64,000 nt of DNA, from contig JAEWKT010000052.1 in NCBI GenBank assembly GCA_023393635.1, positions 1 through 64,000 of the forward strand, in the 5' to 3' direction. The notes under the pieces are model-generated. The model was not told where the DNA came from. It did not search any database and worked only from the letters and a program-made list of their open reading frames with translations. Shown piece by piece: positions 63,910 through 64,000 of the stretch. Origin of the DNA: Pseudomonadota bacterium (GTDB lineage Bacteria > Pseudomonadota > Gammaproteobacteria > Pseudomonadales > Moraxellaceae). Every line of letters begins with the position of its first letter. The stretch's first letter is position 1. The position numbers and the translations under genes were made by a program.

Positions 63910-64000
63910 TTGTTATTCCATTTTCTATAAAATTTTTAATAGTAACTTGGCAGAATGGACCTTATCTTAGTAAATTAAATCTCATTCGATACTTTCGCAA

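Noticed and set aside
63962..64000. Possible C-terminal tail of an upstream minus-strand gene at the window edge
   Set aside because: A frame is open for 12 codons to a TAA, but all three frames stop nearby and there is too little sequence to judge.
1..64000. CRISPR arrays, insertion sequences, prophage, tRNA or rRNA genes
   Set aside because: No regularly spaced direct repeats, transposase or integrase frames, or cloverleaf or rRNA sequence were recognised in the window by eye.

Overview
The window looks like chromosomal DNA from a gammaproteobacterium of the family Moraxellaceae (Acinetobacter/Alkanindiges-like). The evidence is gene order: carA-carB-greA, and gltA divergent from sdhCDAB followed by sucA-sucB-lpd-sucC-sucD, as in Acinetobacter. 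Protein composition and a moderately AT-rich base composition agree. Genus assignment is inference; no rRNA or tRNA gene was seen.

Layout. 1-2 kb: 3' end of glpK, then two Lys/Ala/Glu-rich coiled-coil genes. 2-7 kb: carA, carB and greA. 7-12.5 kb: an acetoacetate-decarboxylase-like gene, an MFS transporter, a small secreted protein, a YpfJ-type zinc metallopeptidase, YedI (DUF808) and a Tyr/Pro-rich secreted protein, all on the minus strand. 12.5-15 kb: trpS, a zinc-independent L36 gene (rpmJ2) behind a perfect Zur-type palindrome, and a second MFS transporter. 15-22 kb: the poly-N-acetylglucosamine exopolysaccharide genes, with pgaA-pgaC-pgaD on the minus strand and pgaB facing them. 22-36 kb: TCA-cycle block, with sucABlpdCD and sdhCDAB on the minus strand as two terminator-delimited units and gltA divergent. 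36-40 kb: glyQS behind a good sigma-70 promoter. 40-62 kb: mostly housekeeping or poorly known single genes (AI-2E-type permease, hemW, EVE protein, DMT transporter, MATE pump, ABC1 kinase, crcB, SDR, HopJ-domain protein, HI0933-like flavoprotein, divergent TrmB-like methyltransferase, yacG, DUF4377 lipoprotein, metallo-hydrolase, hemH, DUF4062, murI, DUF1285, ETF-ubiquinone oxidoreductase, PhyH-type dioxygenase). 62.4-63.9 kb: an AT-rich accessory module containing a PAAR-domain (type VI secretion tip) gene interrupted by one in-frame TAA, followed 2 nt later by a lipoprotein gene.

How the genes work together. CarAB makes carbamoyl phosphate. GltA, the 2-oxoglutarate dehydrogenase complex, succinyl-CoA synthetase and succinate dehydrogenase cover citrate synthesis and the 2-oxoglutarate to fumarate steps, with ETF-QO as a second entry into ubiquinone. 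PgaABCD would make, deacetylate and export a biofilm polysaccharide. The most unusual items are the interrupted PAAR gene with its lipoprotein partner, the HopJ domain with a long repetitive acidic tail, the split convergent pga locus, and plus-strand RNA-like structures in the sdhB-sucA gap.
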